Assembly (NCBI GenBank): GCA_964577275.1
Contig: CAZNYR010000037.1
Coordinates: 1-36,973, forward strand
Length of the DNA stretch: 36,973 bases
Direction of reading: 5' to 3'
Source: UBA2561 sp964577275
Lineage (GTDB): Bacteria > Bacteroidota > Bacteroidia > Cytophagales > Thermoflexibacteraceae
Shown: positions 23,782-32,151 of the stretch, one piece after another
How the letters are laid out: every line of letters begins with the position of its first letter
How positions within the stretch are numbered: the stretch's first letter is position 1
Position numbers and translations under genes: made by a program
Notes under the pieces: model-generated
Told to the model about the DNA's origin: nothing
Database searches by the model: none
The model's input: the letters and a program-made list of their open reading frames with translations, nothing else

Positions 23782-25626
23782 ATGAAAAAATATGTTTTAC
23801 TCTTGATTTGCGGTCTTTTTTTTCTGCCTCACGGCGGACAGGCGCAAGAGGATTCAAAGGCACGAATGCGAACCTATATCCAGCAATTAAGAGCCTTGGC
23901 GGATAGTTTGGAGGCGCAACTGGAATCGGTCAAGTTTTCGGCTGAACCAGCCGTACAGTTAGGGAGCTATACCAATGCACCCGAAACGCCAAATCACGAA
24001 CCAACGTTTTTTGTCGATAGTATTGGGCGGGTTTTTTGGCAAGAAAAACTCCCCGTCTATTTACGGATGTCGCCCAATGCGGATGGTTCGGGTGGCACGA
24101 TGCTGAATAATGTCCTGAAAAAAGAAATGGAAGCCTATTCTAATCCGATGGAATGGGAAAATCATGGCGTACACCACATCAAACACGAAGATGCCAACCC
24201 CCGCGAAAGTGTGGCTTTTCCTGTTTATGCGGATGGACTTCCGCCCACGACACGGATTGTCTTAGAAAATGCGCCTCGTTATACGTTTCGGGGGCGGGAT
24301 TTTTATGGAAAAGGCTTAACGGTTACTGCCATTACCGAAGACCAACTTTCGGGGGTTTTGGGAACGTATCAATCCATCAATGGCGCAAGTTATGAATTGT
24401 ATAAAGGCACTTTTGAACTGAACGAAAATTTGCTTTATACGCTCCGATTTTATGGGACGGATAGAGTTGGGAATGCCGAAAATCCTCAAAGTGTGGAATT
24501 TACCGTTGATTTGGAAGCACCCATCACGACACTTTCTTTGGAAGGAGACCGCATGAAAGATATTTTATCGCCACGTGCCACGATTATTTTGACTTCGGGG
24601 GATTCCTCCTCTGGCGTTGCCAAAATTTTGTATAGTATTAATGGAGCGGAATGGAAAAATTATACACAACCCATTGAATTAAAAGCATTAACTGAAGGAG
24701 ATTACGAAATCAGTTATTATGCCATTGACCAAGTTCGGAACCAAGAAGCTAAACAAACGTACCAATTCTTTTTGGATAAAAGTGCGCCACAAATCACCGC
24801 CGAAGTCAAAGGCGACCAACACCAAAATCGTGGGCGAGTTTATATTTCCAGTCGTACCAAAATGAGCCTCAAAGCCCAAGACAATAAATCGGGTTTAGAC
24901 CGCATTTATTATTCGATTGATAACGGAACGGAACGCCTATATCGTGAGCCATTTCCGTTGGTCAAAAGCGAAGGCAAACACATTATTACGTATGCGGCTA
25001 TCGACAAAGTCAAAAATAAAGGCGTGGGCGAAACCAACGATGCGTATGGAAATATGTTCTTGGATTTGTCTGTTCCCGAACTAAACCACCGATTTGATGG
25101 ACCGCAAGTTTTTACACGGGATACGATGTTTATTAATCAAAAAACCAAAATCGTATTGGTGAGTTCGGATAAGGATTCGGGCGTAAAAAAAACAGGCTAT
25201 AAACTCAATGACGGACGAGGCGAAACGTACATGGAACCGTTTTCGTTGGAAAAAAATGGCTATCACAAAATTGATTATTATGCGTTGGATAATGTCAATA
25301 ACCGAGTAACGGACGAATTTTTTATCGTGGGCGATAACGACGGTCCCGAAATTCAGTTTTCATTCAGTACCAATCCCGTCAGTAGCTTGCAACAAGGCGA
25401 AAAAATTATTCCAGCCTACCCGAAAGGAACAACCATATTTTTGGCGGCAACCGATGCCCAAATCGGGGTCGAAAATATTTTTTATTCCTTAGATGGGCGA
25501 CCCGAACAGGTATATATGTCGCCGCTCAAACTTTCCGAAAAAGGACTTAAAAGCCTCAAGGTCAGAGCCACAGACGAATTAGGCAACAGCACAGTAACCG
25601 AATTGGTCGAGATTTTTATTCAATAA
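23782..25626 (+). CDS. Secreted OmpL47-like / Ig-repeat protein
   Basis: A 614-residue protein with a signal peptide (about 1-22, ending GGQAQ) and a short coiled-coil-like helix (about 28-50, QQLRALADSLEAQL). From about residue 150 there are five repeats of roughly 90-100 residues with the pattern 'D..SGV..I.YSINGxxWxxYxxPIxL...G.YxIxYYAxDxVxN', each followed by a 'D..xP' strand start. This is the OmpL47/chitobiase-type beta-sandwich repeat found in surface and cell-wall proteins. There is no recognisable T9SS tail and no lipobox, so localisation after export (periplasm or surface) is open. It is monocistronic with a strong shared terminator. Function unknown; binding or structural roles are likeliest. 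Confidence 0.78.
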   Translation: MKKYVLLLICGLFFLPHGGQAQEDSKARMRTYIQQLRALADSLEAQLESVKFSAEPAVQLGSYTNAPETPNHEPTFFVDSIGRVFWQEKLPVYLRMSPNADGSGGTMLNNVLKKEMEAYSNPMEWENHGVHHIKHEDANPRESVAFPVYADGLPPTTRIVLENAPRYTFRGRDFYGKGLTVTAITEDQLSGVLGTYQSINGASYELYKGTFELNENLLYTLRFYGTDRVGNAENPQSVEFTVDLEAPITTLSLEGDRMKDILSPRATIILTSGDSSSGVAKILYSINGAEWKNYTQPIELKALTEGDYEISYYAIDQVRNQEAKQTYQFFLDKSAPQITAEVKGDQHQNRGRVYISSRTKMSLKAQDNKSGLDRIYYSIDNGTERLYREPFPLVKSEGKHIITYAAIDKVKNKGVGETNDAYGNMFLDLSVPELNHRFDGPQVFTRDTMFINQKTKIVLVSSDKDSGVKKTGYKLNDGRGETYMEPFSLEKNGYHKIDYYALDNVNNRVTDEFFIVGDNDGPEIQFSFSTNPVSSLQQGEKIIPAYPKGTTIFLAATDAQIGVENIFYSLDGRPEQVYMSPLKLSEKGLKSLKVRATDELGNSTVTELVEIFIQ

Positions 25627-25640
25627 GTCATGAAGATACT

Positions 25641-25693
25641 ATTTCGTATGAAAATAATCTACTGATTTTCAGATGATTATCTTCATACGAAAT
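25641..25693. terminator. Bidirectional dyad terminator
   Basis: 19-nt arms (25641-25659 and 25675-25693) pair with a single mismatch. The 15-nt loop itself contains CTGATTTTCAG, which can pair again. It separates the convergent OmpL47-like and pyruvate carboxylase genes. Confidence 0.82.
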
Positions 25694-25719
25694 ATTCATT
25701 ACTATTTTTATTACATGAA

Positions 25720-28700
25720 TCAAATTGATTCAATCGTCAGAATCAAGTCGCCTTGTTCGACCATTGCGCCTTTTTTGAGGATAATTTCTTTGATTTTTCC
25801 TGCTTTGGTCGCCGTGATGGTAGATTCCATTTTCATGGCTTCGATGACAAAAAGTGGTGTATTTGCCTCGATTTCTTGCCCAATTTCGACAGAAACAGCC
25901 GAAATTCTGCCCTGCAACGGTGCGCCTACTTCGTTTTCGGTGCTGGCTTTGCGATTTTGGACTTTATTCACTTTATAATTTTTGTCCTTGACTTCGATGC
26001 GGCGAGCTTGCCCGTTGAGTTCAAAAGAAATAGTCCGCATTCCATTTTCATCAGGCTTTGAAAAATATAACAATTTGATGGTCAGTATTTTGCCTTCTCC
26101 AATTTGAATCAAGACATCTTCCTGCGGTTTGAGTCCGTAAAAAAATGCGAGGGTCGGCAAAACGGATAAATCGCCATATTTTTCTTGGGCTTCATAAAAA
26201 TCCTCATATACTTTGGGATATAATTTATAGGACAGAAAATCGGTCATTTCGAGTTTTTTGCCAAATTTATTTTTAAAATCTGTAAATTCTGCATCGAAAT
26301 CCACAGGCGGTAACTGCCTGCCTTTCAGTTCAAAAGTAGGTCGTTCATCGCCCAAAACCGCCTGCATACTTTCTTCGGGGAAACCGCCTGCGGGCTTGCC
26401 CAAATGTCCTTTGAGCATCCCGATAACCGATTCGGGAAATGACAAAGATTGCCCTCGATTTACTAAATCTTGGCGAGTTAAGCCGTTGGCAGTCATGAAC
26501 ATCGCCAAATCGCCCACCACTTTAGAACTTGGCGTAACTTTGACAATATTCCCAAAAAATTGATTTGCTTCGGCGTAATTTTTTTTGATTAATTCAAATT
26601 TATCGTCCAAGCCCAAGCCGATTGCCTGCGGGCGCAAATTGGTGTATTGTCCGCCAGGGATTTCGTGTTCATAAACCTGCGCCGTTCCCGCCTTCAAGCC
26701 CGATTCAAAGGGATAATAATATTCCCGAACATCCTCCCAATAATTTGAAAATTGATTCAGAACCATCAGATTTACAGGCAGTTCGCGCTGATGTCCTTGC
26801 ATCAAAGCGACCATCGAATTATAACTCGGTTGCGAAGTCAAGCCAGACATCGCCCCCAACGCCACATCAATTACATCTACGCCCGCTTCGATGGCTTTGA
26901 GGTAGGTTGCCGACTGAATGCCCGCCGTATCGTGCGTATGCAAATGAATGGGCAAATCGACTGCTTTTTTGAGTTCGGTAATTAATAGCTCGGCGGAATA
27001 CGGTTTTAGAAGTCCCGCCATATCCTTGATTGCCAAGATATTAGCTCCAGCATCTTCGATTTGGCGCGCCATATCCAAATAATATTGCAGGGTATATTTT
27101 GTGTTATTTGGGTCTCGGATTTCGCCCGTGTAGCCAATCGCCACTTCAGCCAGCGAATCGGTGCGTTCTCGAACGGCTTTGATGGCGGTTTTCATGGATT
27201 CGAGCCAATTCAGGGAATCAAAAATTCGGAAAATATCAATGCCGTTTTTGGCGGCTTCTTCGATAAATTTTTCGACCAAATTATCAGGATAAGCCGTATA
27301 ACCCACTGCATTTGAGCCTCTTAGCAGCATTTGTAACAAAATATTGGGTACGGCTTGCCTAATTTTTCGCAGGCGTTCCCAAGGGCTTTCTTTCAAGAAT
27401 CGCATCGCCACATCGAAAGTCGCACCGCCCCACACTTCCATCGAAAATGTATTGGGGTGATGTCGTGCAAAACTTTCGGCAACCTTGAGCATATCAATGG
27501 TTCGGACGCGAGTCGCCAAAAGGGATTGATGTCCATCCCGAAATGTGGTATCGGTGTATTGGATGGCGGTTTGATTTTTGAGCCATTCGACAAATTTTGC
27601 CCGTCCGAGCGTGGTTAATTGATGTTTTGTGCCTTCGGGATAGGGTTCAAATCGGTTATAATCAGGTACGTAAGGTGTTCGGAACTCCTTTTTTTCATCA
27701 ACAAATTTTACGTCAGGATTTCCATTAACAATAATTTCGCCCAAATACCGCAGGGCTTTGGTGGCGCGGTCTTGACTATCAGAAACTGTCAGTAAATTTG
27801 GGTTTTCGTCAATAAATTTAACCGTTGCCTTGCCTTTAATGAAGGTTTCGTGCGAAATAACGTTCAATAAAAACCCAATATTTGTATTTACGCCTCGGAC
27901 CCGAAATTCTCGTAAAGAACGATGTAATCGTTCGGCGGCACCTCGAAGCGTGCGTCCTTTTGCCGAAACTTTGACCAAAAGCGAATCAAAAAAAGGCGAA
28001 ATCCGCATTCCTTCATAACAACTCCCCGCATCGAGCCGAATCCCAAAACCGCCACCGCTCCGATAAGCAATAATCGTTCCATAATCAGGCTTGAAACCAT
28101 CCGCAGGGTTTTCGGTCGTTACACGGCACTGAATCGCAAAACCATTAGCTTTTACGTCCGCTTGCGAGCGCAAATAAATGCCTTTGTCATGGAGCGGTTT
28201 GCCTTGAGCAATCAGGATTTGTGTCCGAACAATATCTACGCCCGTAATCTCTTCGGTAATCGTATGCTCGACTTGCACGCGCGGATTGACCTCAATAAAA
28301 TAAATATTATTTTCGGCATCGACCAAAAATTCTACCGTGCCGACATTATTATAATTGACATGACGCGTGATTTTGAGCGCATAGTCATAGATTTTATCTT
28401 TGGTTTCTTGAGGCAAAAAACTGGGCGCCACCTCGACTACCTTCTGAAAACGCCGTTGTACCGAACAATCTCGCTCAAATAAATGCACCAAATTCCCGTA
28501 ATTATCGCCCATAATTTGTACTTCGATGTGTTTGGGATTGTCGATGTATTTTTCCATAAACATCGTATCATCACCGAAGGCATTGGCTGCCTCTTTTTTG
28601 GCTTCATGGAACGCATTTTCGAGTTGTTTTTCGTCCCGCACAACCCGCATTCCACGTCCGCCACCGCCAGCCGCCGCCTTGAGCATAATCGGATACCCAA

Positions 28701-29163
28701 TGCGATGGGCTTCTTTTTTGGCAATTTCCGAAGAGGTTAAATCTTCCGTATTATCCTGAATAACAGGCACTTGTGCTTCGATAGCAATCATTTTGGCAGC
28801 CACTTTATCGCCCAATTTTGCCATGACTTCGGGGCGAGGTCCCACGAAAATAATTCCCTCTTCGGCGCATCTTCTGGCGAGATTCACATTTTCGGACAAA
28901 AATCCATAACCCGGATGAATCAGGGTTGCGCCTTTGCGTTTGGCCAGGTCGATAATTTCTTCGATGTCCAGATACGGTTTGAGCGGGTCATCTTCCGCCC
29001 CAATTTGGTAGGCTTCGTCAGCTTTGTAACGATGCAAGGAAAAGCGGTCTTCGTAAGTAAAAATGGCAACAGTCGGGATGTTCAGTTCGGAGGCTGCCCG
29101 CAAAATTCGGATGGCAATTTCGCCTCGATTAGCCACCAACAGTTTATGATTTGTTTCAGACAT
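25720..29163 (-). CDS. pyc: Pyruvate carboxylase
   Basis: An 1147-residue single-chain biotin enzyme that makes oxaloacetate from pyruvate, bicarbonate and ATP to refill the TCA cycle. Domain order is complete. The biotin carboxylase (about 1-460) starts LLVANRGEIAIRILRAA and has the ATP-grasp glycine loop KAAAGGGGRGM and FIEVNPRVQVEHT. The carboxyltransferase (about 535-810) has YTDTTFRDGHQSLLATR and the metal-site HLHTHDTAGI. The allosteric/linker region follows, and the C-terminal biotinyl domain (about 1075-1147) carries the biotinylated Lys1111 in EAMKME. Length is the family norm. It is transcribed alone to the left from a 659-bp spacer. Confidence 0.98.
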   Translation of the reverse strand: MSETNHKLLVANRGEIAIRILRAASELNIPTVAIFTYEDRFSLHRYKADEAYQIGAEDDPLKPYLDIEEIIDLAKRKGATLIHPGYGFLSENVNLARRCAEEGIIFVGPRPEVMAKLGDKVAAKMIAIEAQVPVIQDNTEDLTSSEIAKKEAHRIGYPIMLKAAAGGGGRGMRVVRDEKQLENAFHEAKKEAANAFGDDTMFMEKYIDNPKHIEVQIMGDNYGNLVHLFERDCSVQRRFQKVVEVAPSFLPQETKDKIYDYALKITRHVNYNNVGTVEFLVDAENNIYFIEVNPRVQVEHTITEEITGVDIVRTQILIAQGKPLHDKGIYLRSQADVKANGFAIQCRVTTENPADGFKPDYGTIIAYRSGGGFGIRLDAGSCYEGMRISPFFDSLLVKVSAKGRTLRGAAERLHRSLREFRVRGVNTNIGFLLNVISHETFIKGKATVKFIDENPNLLTVSDSQDRATKALRYLGEIIVNGNPDVKFVDEKKEFRTPYVPDYNRFEPYPEGTKHQLTTLGRAKFVEWLKNQTAIQYTDTTFRDGHQSLLATRVRTIDMLKVAESFARHHPNTFSMEVWGGATFDVAMRFLKESPWERLRKIRQAVPNILLQMLLRGSNAVGYTAYPDNLVEKFIEEAAKNGIDIFRIFDSLNWLESMKTAIKAVRERTDSLAEVAIGYTGEIRDPNNTKYTLQYYLDMARQIEDAGANILAIKDMAGLLKPYSAELLITELKKAVDLPIHLHTHDTAGIQSATYLKAIEAGVDVIDVALGAMSGLTSQPSYNSMVALMQGHQRELPVNLMVLNQFSNYWEDVREYYYPFESGLKAGTAQVYEHEIPGGQYTNLRPQAIGLGLDDKFELIKKNYAEANQFFGNIVKVTPSSKVVGDLAMFMTANGLTRQDLVNRGQSLSFPESVIGMLKGHLGKPAGGFPEESMQAVLGDERPTFELKGRQLPPVDFDAEFTDFKNKFGKKLEMTDFLSYKLYPKVYEDFYEAQEKYGDLSVLPTLAFFYGLKPQEDVLIQIGEGKILTIKLLYFSKPDENGMRTISFELNGQARRIEVKDKNYKVNKVQNRKASTENEVGAPLQGRISAVSVEIGQEIEANTPLFVIEAMKMESTITATKAGKIKEIILKKGAMVEQGDLILTIESI

Positions 29164-29822
29164 AATATATAGGTGTTTTTTTAGACTTTCAAATGATTTG
29201 TGGTGTTTGTTTTTCTGATAACAGGTCGGAAATAATAGGGCAAAATTCTAAACTTTACAACTTTTGGGCGGGATTTTGAGCAAAAAATAACGAATATTCC
29301 AAGCAGAAAACCCATCATTTTAGTTGTCAGTACTGAACCATGTGCCTATCATCAAGAGGAATTTGCGGAGAATGGGAAGCAAAAATCAAAAAGGCAAAAA
29401 AATAATAATAGTATTATTATAATATAAAATTGTATTTTATAAATAAGTTTTAATTTTTTTTCAAAAAAAAATACCCCCAAATGAGGCTTCAAACCTTACA
29501 TCAAATCACAAAATTATCTCGTTTTTGACCAAAACTTGTCAAAACAACTATTTTCGTATAATGTGTAAAAAAGACATTTTTAAAATAGGTATTTTACCAG
29601 TTCTGATTTTTTGGGATTTGAATTTATGCAGATTTTGTATTTTTTCTTACGTAAATCCGAAATCAAGTGGTGTGTTGTTCACAATTTGTTCATCTGTTTG
29701 AGGCATAACCTCTGGGCTTGTATCTCGTTTATCACAACCGAAAGCACAATTCAAATGTAAAGGCTTTCAAATTTTGGAGTCATCCAACAGGTTTTATTGT
29801 TTAACCTAAAAATGTAAGAGCT
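29164..29822. other. 659-bp divergent intergenic region
   Basis: The longest gene-free stretch of the window, between pyc (leftward) and a small secreted-protein gene (rightward). It is very AT-rich, with an 8-bp palindrome of ATAATAAT type (29402-29420). A 140-nt stretch of more mixed composition precedes the rightward ATG and includes GAGG/CCTC pairing near 29700-29712. I found no convincing TAnnTTTG promoter, ORF, tRNA or known riboswitch. Confidence 0.5.
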
Positions 29823-30395
29823 ATGTACAAATTCAAAATGTTTATTGTGAGTGTATTTTTTTCGTTGGCGTTGATGGTTTCCGTTTTCGCAGGCGTGGAT
29901 GAGGATGACATTACGGTCATGCCCGTTCATAATACCTCCAAGTTTTATGTTTCTTTTGCTGACGATGTGGAGGCACAGGACGTACTTATCAAAATCCGAA
30001 GAGAAGACGGTTCATTAATTTATACCGATATTTTGGTTACGGATAAGGTTACGAAAGTGTACGACATGAGCGAATACGGCAAGGGCGTGTATCAGGTTGA
30101 TATTGAAGGTATGGATTTTACCATTACCAAAAAGGTCGAATTGGGCAAAAAATCAGGCTTTGATGCCAAAATTGTGCAAGAAAATGACCATATCGAGCTG
30201 ATTTATCTGAGCCGAGATGCGGATTTGGATATTTATCTCAAGGATGATAGCGGTAATGTGCTGTACCATGGTGATGGAAAATTCGGAAAATATCAACAGG
30301 CTTTTGATATTTCGCACTTGCCGAAAGGGAATTATTCCTTGAAAGTAACGAATGGCGAACAGGTCTTTGAAGAATTTTTTGAAGTCAAACACTAA
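29823..30395 (+). CDS. Small secreted protein with two tandem beta-sandwich (T9SS-tail/DUF3244-like) domains
   Basis: A 190-residue protein with a signal peptide (about 1-23, cleavage after VFA). Two similar units of about 75 residues follow, at roughly 35-107 and 113-190. Each runs 'xxxxFxxxxxAxDVxIxIxxxDGxxxYxDxxxxxxxxxxYDMSxYxKGxYxVxxxxxxxxxxxxVEL'; the second reads DADLDIYLKDDSGNVLYHGD ... FDISHLPKGNYSLKVTNGEQ. The pattern resembles T9SS sorting tails and DUF3244, where 'L..G.Y.L.V..G' closes the sandwich, but here the whole mature protein consists of them. It is monocistronic and ends at an intrinsic terminator. Function unknown; not assigned as a T9SS cargo. Confidence 0.68.
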   Translation: MYKFKMFIVSVFFSLALMVSVFAGVDEDDITVMPVHNTSKFYVSFADDVEAQDVLIKIRREDGSLIYTDILVTDKVTKVYDMSEYGKGVYQVDIEGMDFTITKKVELGKKSGFDAKIVQENDHIELIYLSRDADLDIYLKDDSGNVLYHGDGKFGKYQQAFDISHLPKGNYSLKVTNGEQVFEEFFEVKH

Positions 30396-30417
30396 ATTTT
30401 ATCATTCAAGCACTGAT

Positions 30418-30455
30418 AAAACCGATAAGGTCTGATGACTTTATCGGTTTTTTTT
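30418..30455 (+). terminator. Intrinsic terminator
   Basis: 11-bp stem (30418-30428 and 30441-30451), extendable by a G-T and a G-C pair, followed by a run of Ts to 30455. Confidence 0.92.
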
Positions 30456-30542
30456 ATGCCAAAATATAAATTGACGTAAGTTTTGACCGAATTTTAAACA
30501 AATTTGTGTGCGTTGATTCGTTCACGACAATCCCAAAATTCG

Positions 30543-30550
30543 TACCTTTG
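30543..30550 (+). promoter_or_regulatory. Promoter -7 box for the BamE-like lipoprotein gene
   Basis: TACCTTTG matches TAnnTTTG. No clear TTTG lies 19-21 bp upstream (a TTG lies 27 bp away). The leader to the start at 30620 would be about 65 nt. Confidence 0.38.
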
Positions 30551-30619
30551 TGCGCCAAAAAAATTGATTTTCAAGTGATTATCCTATAAGATATTTAAGA
30601 ACCCTAAACTCGTATTTTC

Positions 30620-31012
30620 TTGAAAAATTTAGTTCGCTTTACATTCGTATTTTTATTCATAACTATCTTATTATCAAGTTCTTGTACTTCCAAAGTCGAA
30701 ACCTACGGCTACGATTTGCAACGCTGGAAAACTGATAAATTAGGCTGTCAAGGTTTCCGAAAAAGTACGGTCGGCGATTTTGCCAAAGCCATCAAACCCC
30801 AACTCGAAGGCTATTCCGAAAAGGAAATCGTTGCCAACTTAGGACAGCCCGACTTTCGGGAATTATACAACCGAAGCCAGAAATTTTATTATTACCAACT
30901 CGACAAAGGCGAGCAGTGCCAGTCCGAAAAATTCAACAAAAAAGCCATGTATCTCCAAATCCGAATCAATGCGCTCAATTACGTTTCGGGGTCGGTCATT
31001 ATCAAACCCTAA
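30620..31012 (+). CDS. Small lipoprotein with BamE/SmpA-like fold (TTG start)
   Basis: A 130-residue lipoprotein. The N-terminus MKNLVRFTFVFLFITILLSSSC is a clean lipoprotein signal with Cys22 as the acylated residue. The start codon must be TTG at 30620, because no ATG precedes the signal sequence. The mature part has a BamE/OmlA-like stretch, 'LEGYSEKEIVANLGQPDF', followed by strands FYYYQLDKGEQC and ALNYVSGSVII; two cysteines (Cys43 and the one in EQC) could form a disulfide. BamE-type lipoproteins help outer-membrane protein assembly, but this fold is widespread and the role is not assigned. It lies 83 nt before a Ppx/GppA gene in the same direction. Confidence 0.7.
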   Translation: MKNLVRFTFVFLFITILLSSSCTSKVETYGYDLQRWKTDKLGCQGFRKSTVGDFAKAIKPQLEGYSEKEIVANLGQPDFRELYNRSQKFYYYQLDKGEQCQSEKFNKKAMYLQIRINALNYVSGSVIIKP

Positions 31013-31095
31013 ATCGCATTTTATCATAAATTTTGTATTTTTAGGGCTAAAAAACAAACAAAATCATTACGCATCACCTTAAAAAAGTACAAATT

Positions 31096-31968
31096 TTGAA
31101 ACTTGCAGTAACCGATATTGGCTCGAATGCGATTCGCTTTCATGTGGCGAGATATACCCAATATGAAAACCAAATTTACATCAAACGACTTGAGCATATT
31201 CGTTTCCCATTACGGCTGGGCAAAGATGTTTTTTCCAAAGGCGAAATTAGCCGAAAAAGCGAAGACCGCTTCCTGAAATTGATGCAAACTTTTTGTCTGC
31301 TGATTGACCTTTATGAGGTCGAGGATTATATGGTTTGTGCCACCTCCGCAATGCGAGAAGCCTCTAACGGTCAGGAACTTGCGGACAAAGTGCAAATGCT
31401 TTTTGGCTTGACGATTGATATTATTTCGGGCGATAAAGAAGCCGAAATTTTGTCCCGTTCCATTGTCCCATATTTGGATGAGAATAATTATCTACACATT
31501 GACGTAGGTGGCGGAAGTACCGAACTCAATTTGTATGTCAATTATCAAAAAATTGCTTCAAAATCGTTCCAAATCGGAGGCGTTCGGAATCTGGATGGCA
31601 AAAATTCTAAGGTCTTTTTTGACATCAAAAACTGGATAAAAGCCAATACGCAATCTTTGAAAAATACAATTACTGCCGTTGGCACGGGCGGTAATATTAC
31701 TAAAATTTTTGAACTCGCTCAAACACCCGCAGGTAAGCCCCTGCCATTGCATGATGCCGAACGCATCCGCACCGAACTTTTGCGCTATACGCCCAAAGAA
31801 CGGGAACGATTGTACAGCCTTAATAAAGACCGCGCCGATGTCATTATTCCAGCCAGCCAAATTTATTTTAATATTATGCGGTATGCCGAAATTGACCAGA
31901 TTTTAGTGCCTGATGTCGGGCTAAAAGATGGGATGTTACAAATACTTTACGAACGTCAAAATCCATAA
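31096..31968 (+). CDS. Ppx/GppA family exopolyphosphatase/guanosine pentaphosphatase (TTG start)
   Basis: A 290-residue ASKHA-fold phosphatase. Members hydrolyse inorganic polyphosphate or pppGpp. Phosphate-1 motif is VTDIGSNAIRFH (5-16), the conserved Ser/Met region is CATSAMREASNG, the second phosphate loop is HIDVGGGSTELNLY and the adenosine-region motif is AVGTGGNITKI. Only the two-domain phosphatase core is present, without the C-terminal HD domain of E. coli Ppx, as is usual for Bacteroidota. The family core begins at the start codon, forcing TTG at 31096 (or the ATT before it). Ppx and GppA cannot be told apart from this sequence. Preceded by a lipoprotein gene and followed by an inverted repeat. 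Confidence 0.9.
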   Translation: MKLAVTDIGSNAIRFHVARYTQYENQIYIKRLEHIRFPLRLGKDVFSKGEISRKSEDRFLKLMQTFCLLIDLYEVEDYMVCATSAMREASNGQELADKVQMLFGLTIDIISGDKEAEILSRSIVPYLDENNYLHIDVGGGSTELNLYVNYQKIASKSFQIGGVRNLDGKNSKVFFDIKNWIKANTQSLKNTITAVGTGGNITKIFELAQTPAGKPLPLHDAERIRTELLRYTPKERERLYSLNKDRADVIIPASQIYFNIMRYAEIDQILVPDVGLKDGMLQILYERQNP

Positions 31969-31980
31969 AATATAACCAAA

Positions 31981-32039
31981 GGGGGCGTTTTTTTGAATGA
32001 TTTTTGGACAAAAAAACAACACTTTGACCAATCGCCCCC
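31981..32039 (+). terminator. Compound inverted repeat downstream of the Ppx/GppA gene
   Basis: GGGGGCG (31981-31987) pairs with CGCCCCC (32033-32039), and an inner T7 (31988-31994) pairs with A7 (32010-32016), leaving an asymmetric 16-nt bulge on the right side. It starts 12 nt after the stop. It may terminate the Ppx transcript, but it lacks a trailing T-run. Confidence 0.5.
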
Positions 32040-32069
32040 CAAAGTACGGCATTTTAGCAAAACAATCCG

Positions 32070-32077
32070 TATTTTTG
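32070..32077 (+). promoter_or_regulatory. Promoter -7 box candidate for the sensor kinase gene
   Basis: TATTTTTG matches TAnnTTTG, 75 bp before the ATG at 32152. There is no convincing -33 element at the expected distance. Confidence 0.3.
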
Positions 32078-32151
32078 GCTCTTAACCGAACCCACATCAC
32101 GGCAAGGCATCCAAAAACTTCATTATCTTAGAAAAATACAATTTTAGTCCC

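Noticed and set aside
23703..23906. 67-codon frame before the OmpL47-like gene
   Set aside because: It overlaps the signal peptide of the real gene in another frame and has no features of its own.
27640..27665. GGTTCAAATCGGTTAT-like stretch recalling a tRNA T-arm
   Set aside because: It lies within the pyruvate carboxylase gene and no acceptor or anticodon arms can be built around it.
29402..29420. ATAATAAT/ATTATTAT palindrome as terminator or operator
   Set aside because: Purely AT, within very AT-rich DNA, no GC core; expected by composition.
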